Part shown: piece by piece, positions 60,887 to 64,000 of the stretch
How the letters are laid out: the number at the start of each line of letters is the position of its first letter
Numbering within the stretch: the stretch's first letter is position 1
NCBI RefSeq assembly: GCF_013282215.1
Contig: NZ_CP048103.1
Span: 930,001 to 994,000, forward strand
Source: Kroppenstedtia eburnea
GTDB taxonomy: Bacteria > Bacillota > Bacilli > Thermoactinomycetales > DSM-45169
Reading direction: 5' to 3'
Length of the DNA stretch: 64,000 nt
Notes under the pieces: model-generated
Databases searched by the model: none
What the model was told of the DNA's origin: nothing
The model's input: only the letters and a program-made list of their open reading frames with translations
Position numbers and translations under genes: made by a program

Positions 60887-61886
60887 ATTGGAAGAGAAAC
60901 TGGCGGAACCTTCCCCGTCATTGGTAACGGATCTGTCCCGACTGGAAGGGGATCTGATGATTCTCGGAGTGGGCGGGAAAATGGGACCCAGCCTTGCCAA
61001 ATTGGCCAAAAATGCGTTGGATCAAGCCGGGGTACATAAAAGAGTGATCGGCGTCTCCCGCTTTTCCAACAAAGATCTGCAACATCAATTGGAAGCCCGG
61101 GGAATCGAGACTATATCGGCAGATTTGCTGGATGAGGCGCAGTTGCGTAATCTGCCGGAGGTCAAAAACATCATCTATATGATCGGACAAAAGTTTGGTA
61201 CCAGCGGCAGGGAGTATTTCACCTGGGCGATGAATACCTATCTCCCGGCACGGGTTGCCGAAAGGTTCAGAAATTCACGTATCGTTGCATTTTCCACCGG
61301 AAATGTGTACCCTCTCACACCGGTGGTCACAGGCGGGGCATCGGAAGAGCAGCCGGTCGAACCGGTGGGGGAGTATGCCCAATCCTGTCTGGGGCGTGAA
61401 CGCATATTGGAATACTTTTCCCGCAAATATGAAATCCCTCTCCTGCAGTTTCGCCTCAATTACGCTATCGATCTGCGTTACGGGGTTCTCTGTGAAATTG
61501 CCCGGGCGGTGAGGGAACAAAAACCCATCGATCTGCGGATGGGGCAAGCAAACGTCATCTGGCAGGGGGATGCCAATGAGATGGCCCTCCGGGGGCTGAA
61601 ATTCTGTGCCACCCCTCCCCGCATTTTAAATGTGACCGGGCCGGAAACGGTATCCATTCGTTGGTTGGCCCAACGATTTGGTGAATTCTTCGGGATCGAG
61701 CCGGTCTTTATCCACGAGGAGCAGACAACAGCTCTCCTGAACAATGCATCCCAGGCCCATCAAATATTTGGATATCCCAAGGTTTCCTTGCGGCGAATGA
61801 TGGAGTGGACGGCCGCTTGGGTGGAGTCGGATGGAGACACCTTTGATAAGCCGACTCATTTTCAGGAACGGGCAGGGAGGTTTTAA
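60870..61886 (+). CDS. NAD-dependent epimerase/dehydratase (extended SDR)
   Basis: 338 residues. Nucleotide-binding Gly motif GVGGKMGPSLAKLA near 33-46, a Ser/Tyr region near SRIVAFSTGNVYPLTP, and GEYAQSCLGRERILEYF, the latter with the YxxxK-like position replaced by YAQSC, so the catalytic lysine is not obvious. GAAAGGGG precedes ATG 60870. Overlaps the isomerase by 17 bp. Confidence 0.83.
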   Translation: MRTVDELEEKLAEPSPSLVTDLSRLEGDLMILGVGGKMGPSLAKLAKNALDQAGVHKRVIGVSRFSNKDLQHQLEARGIETISADLLDEAQLRNLPEVKNIIYMIGQKFGTSGREYFTWAMNTYLPARVAERFRNSRIVAFSTGNVYPLTPVVTGGASEEQPVEPVGEYAQSCLGRERILEYFSRKYEIPLLQFRLNYAIDLRYGVLCEIARAVREQKPIDLRMGQANVIWQGDANEMALRGLKFCATPPRILNVTGPETVSIRWLAQRFGEFFGIEPVFIHEEQTTALLNNASQAHQIFGYPKVSLRRMMEWTAAWVESDGDTFDKPTHFQERAGRF

Positions 61887-61887
61887 T

Positions 61888-62976
61888 GTGGGGAGAAAGT
61901 CCGTATTAAAAACGGAACTGATCCGGCATCTGCATGAAGGAACCGTGATTCCCGCCCACCCCTTGGCACTGGATCGGGAACGCAGGTTGGATGAACGTCG
62001 CCAACGGGCACTGACCCGGTATTATATAGCCTCCGGAGCGGGGGGAGTGGCGGTGGGGGTTCACACCACACAGTTTGAGATCCGGGATCCGGACGTCCGG
62101 CTGCTTGAACCGGTATTGCGCCTGGCGGCGGAGGAAATCGACGGGGCCCGGTTGGACCGCCCCTTCCTCAAAATCGCCGGAGTTTGCGGGGAAACGGAGC
62201 AGGCCGTGGCGGAAGCGCAACTTGCCGCCGGTCTCGGCTATGATCTCGGGCTGGTCAGCATGGGAGGCCTGGAGGACTGGTCCGAATCCCGGCTGCTCAA
62301 CAGAGTGGAGAAGATCGCCAGCATCATCCCGGTGTTCGGCTTTTATCTGCAGCCGTCAGTGGGTGGCAGGAACTTAAGTTTTGAATTTTGGAGGGAATTG
62401 GCCGATATTCCGGGGGTGATGGCGATCAAAGTCGCCCCCTTCGACCGCTACCGGAGCCTGGATGTGGTCCGGGCCGTCTGCTCTTCCGGACGCCGGGATG
62501 AAATCGCATTGTACACCGGCAACGATGACAACATCGTGGCCGATTTGCTCACCACCTACCGGATGGTGGTGGACGGCCGGCCCGTTGAGAAAAGGTTCGC
62601 CGGCGGTTTGCTGGGGCACTGGGCGGTTTGGACCCAACAAGCGGTGGAATTGTTTCAAGAGATCCAGGCGGTAAGGAAAAAGGGCACCCCCATTCCGGCG
62701 GAGCTGCTGCAGAGAGGGATTGAAATCACCGATGCCAATGCCGCATTCTTTGATTCCGCCCATCAATTCAGGGGATGTATCCCCGGGATCCATGAGGTGT
62801 TGAGAAGGCAGGGGTTTTTGGAAGGGCGCTGGTGTCTCCATCCCGAAGAGGAGCTGTCACCGGGGCAAATGGAGGAGATCGACCGTATTTATCGGGATTA
62901 TCCCCACCTCAACGATGATGCATTTGTCCGGAAACACCTGTCGGAATGGCTGAAGGATGGGAGAGAGGGCAGATGA
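61888..62976 (+). CDS. DHDPS/NAL family aldolase-like protein
   Basis: 362 residues, longer than typical DHDPS (~295). Y in GFYLQPSVGG near 150 and K in VMAIKVAPFD near 178 match the family's Tyr and Schiff-base Lys. The N-terminal GTTGE motif is altered (GVHTTQF), so the substrate differs from pyruvate plus semialdehyde; a keto-deoxy sugar acid is plausible from context. GTG 61888 has GGGAGG 7 nt upstream, better than ATG 61831. Confidence 0.85.
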   Translation: MGRKSVLKTELIRHLHEGTVIPAHPLALDRERRLDERRQRALTRYYIASGAGGVAVGVHTTQFEIRDPDVRLLEPVLRLAAEEIDGARLDRPFLKIAGVCGETEQAVAEAQLAAGLGYDLGLVSMGGLEDWSESRLLNRVEKIASIIPVFGFYLQPSVGGRNLSFEFWRELADIPGVMAIKVAPFDRYRSLDVVRAVCSSGRRDEIALYTGNDDNIVADLLTTYRMVVDGRPVEKRFAGGLLGHWAVWTQQAVELFQEIQAVRKKGTPIPAELLQRGIEITDANAAFFDSAHQFRGCIPGIHEVLRRQGFLEGRWCLHPEEELSPGQMEEIDRIYRDYPHLNDDAFVRKHLSEWLKDGREGR

Positions 62977-64000
62977 AGCAGCCCGTGTTTTTTTGGTCGG
63001 AGAACGACCGGGAAACGATCGTGGAAGCCTGCCGTCAACACTGGGCCGATGAAGTGGGCGAGGTTCTGAAACGGGCGGACCTGGCTTGTGACAACACCTT
63101 TATCTTCACCCATCGCTGGGATATGGAGCGTTGCGAACAGCCTGTTTCATTTCCGGAAGCGATCGATTGGACCTTCCGCTTGAACGGGGATTTCGAATGG
63201 ACGGTGATGCTGAACCGGGCAAGATATATGGCCGATCTGGGACAAGCCTATTGGCTGACCGGGGACGAAAAATATGCATCATCGTATATTCGGCTGCTGA
63301 AGAACTGGCTCATCCAAAATCCCCTGACCGAGGAAGAAGTCCATTTCAGCAAAGAGAGAAGTTACAACGTCAAGGATACCTGGCGCAAGTTGGACAGCGG
63401 GATCCGGATGGGAAACTGGTTGAAAGGATATTATTGTATCCGTTCCTCTCCCCTGTGGGGAGAAGAGGAAGAATCCCTCTTTCAACAAGGGGTACAGTTG
63501 CACGGCATGTATTTGCAACTCGCCTTCACCCCGCATGATCTGCAGAGTAACTGGGGGTTCCTGGAGAGCAACGGTTTGTTTCAAATCGGTCTCTTGTTTC
63601 CGTGGATCGATGATGCGGATCGCTGGTTGCACACCGCGATCGGGCGGTTGGTGAAGATGGCGGAGCTCCAGGTGTTTGAAGACGGGATGCACAATGAACA
63701 ATGTTCGATGTACCATCATGAAGTGCTTCATTGCTTGTTTGAACCTATCCGGTTGGCGGAAATAAACGGGCTGGAAATCCCGGCGGTGCTGAAAGAGACG
63801 CTGAACCGCATGTTTACCGCTTCATTGGCCTTGATCCAACCTGACGGTCACCAACCGGCATTGAGCGACAGCGATGCCACACCGATGCGGGATGTGTTGA
63901 GCCGCGGTGCGGTGTTGTTCCGGCGGGGCGATCTGAAACAGCAGGGATACCCGGTTTTGGATTACGAGGGGATCTGGTATTTTGGGCGGGACGGGGCAAA
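62973..64000 (+). CDS. Heparinase II/III-type polysaccharide lyase (truncated by window edge)
   Basis: First ~342 codons of an open frame running off the right edge; ATG 62973 overlaps the previous stop. Residues 1-250 resemble the alpha-toroid domain of heparinase II/III and alginate lyases: GQAYWLTGDEKYASSYIRLL, SNWGFLESNGLFQIGLLFPWID and EDGMHNEQCSMYHHEVLH, where Asn, His and Tyr near 200-255 are typical of the catalytic cleft. It cleaves uronate-containing polysaccharide or oligosaccharide by elimination. There is no signal peptide, so it may act in the cytoplasm on imported oligosaccharide. Confidence 0.8.
   Translation, partial: MKQPVFFWSENDRETIVEACRQHWADEVGEVLKRADLACDNTFIFTHRWDMERCEQPVSFPEAIDWTFRLNGDFEWTVMLNRARYMADLGQAYWLTGDEKYASSYIRLLKNWLIQNPLTEEEVHFSKERSYNVKDTWRKLDSGIRMGNWLKGYYCIRSSPLWGEEEESLFQQGVQLHGMYLQLAFTPHDLQSNWGFLESNGLFQIGLLFPWIDDADRWLHTAIGRLVKMAELQVFEDGMHNEQCSMYHHEVLHCLFEPIRLAEINGLEIPAVLKETLNRMFTASLALIQPDGHQPALSDSDATPMRDVLSRGAVLFRRGDLKQQGYPVLDYEGIWYFGRDGA

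Overview
The window reads as chromosome of an endospore-forming, Gram-positive aerobe of the Bacillales. Thermoactinomycetaceae (the Kroppenstedtia, Melghirimyces and Planifilum group) is my best guess. The evidence is a set of Bacillus-type gene families (YuzB, YuzD, YuiB, YuiD, YumC, YebE, SfsA, HemQ, MccA/MccB, a Spo0E-like phosphatase), strong AGGAGG ribosome binding sites, frequent TTG and GTG starts, and lipoprotein signals. The genus is inferred from gene content, not proved.

Layout. 0-6 kb: an ASCH-like protein, a Rieske protein with a long unknown C-terminus, a glyoxalase-fold protein, a zinc alcohol dehydrogenase and SfsA. 6.3-12.6 kb: a compact one-strand cluster of an IclR regulator, an OPT-family transporter, DUF917, DUF1177, an AroM-family protein and an M29-type aminopeptidase. 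It looks like an uncharacterised uptake and breakdown pathway for a modified peptide or cyclic amide. 12.7-18.2 kb: a tandem-DivIVA mini-protein, an ABC-F protein behind a leader-peptide/terminator attenuator, a sugar-dehydrogenase-type lipoprotein and a succinate-semialdehyde-type dehydrogenase. 18.2-25.7 kb: glycolate oxidase GlcDF (minus strand), an M20 dipeptidase, and a second OPT transporter paired with a PqqD-like protein. 26.3-34.1 kb: an oligopeptide ABC system with two tandem binding proteins followed by oppBCDF.

34.3-47.9 kb is housekeeping related to the Bacillus yut/yum/yui region: Fe-S proteins (NifU-like, ErpA/YutM), MccAB reverse transsulfuration, sortase D, NADPH:ferredoxin reductase, NDH-2 and HemQ. 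48.7-55.5 kb: an asparaginase, a GH25 lysozyme, a TetR-SMR efflux operon with two matching operators, a nucleotidyltransferase-like protein, DUF4291, two tandem truncated hemoglobins and an APS-kinase-like protein. 55.9 kb to the right edge: a carbohydrate locus with a three-gene sugar ABC importer, a Gfo/Idh/MocA oxidoreductase, a TIM-barrel isomerase, an epimerase, a DHDPS-like aldolase and a heparinase II/III-type lyase cut by the window end. This looks like import and breakdown of a uronate-type oligosaccharide.

Throughout the window lie at least 14 full or partial copies of a modular, non-coding palindromic repeat (MITE-like). Two kinds of terminal inverted repeat surround one shared core, and copies are commonly flanked by TA, often within CTAG. 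In four places the end of a repeat supplies the stop codon, or the last codons, of the neighbouring gene. The best candidates for undescribed biology are the OPT/DUF917/DUF1177/AroM/M29 cluster, this repeat family and its junctions with gene ends, and the ABC-F attenuator.
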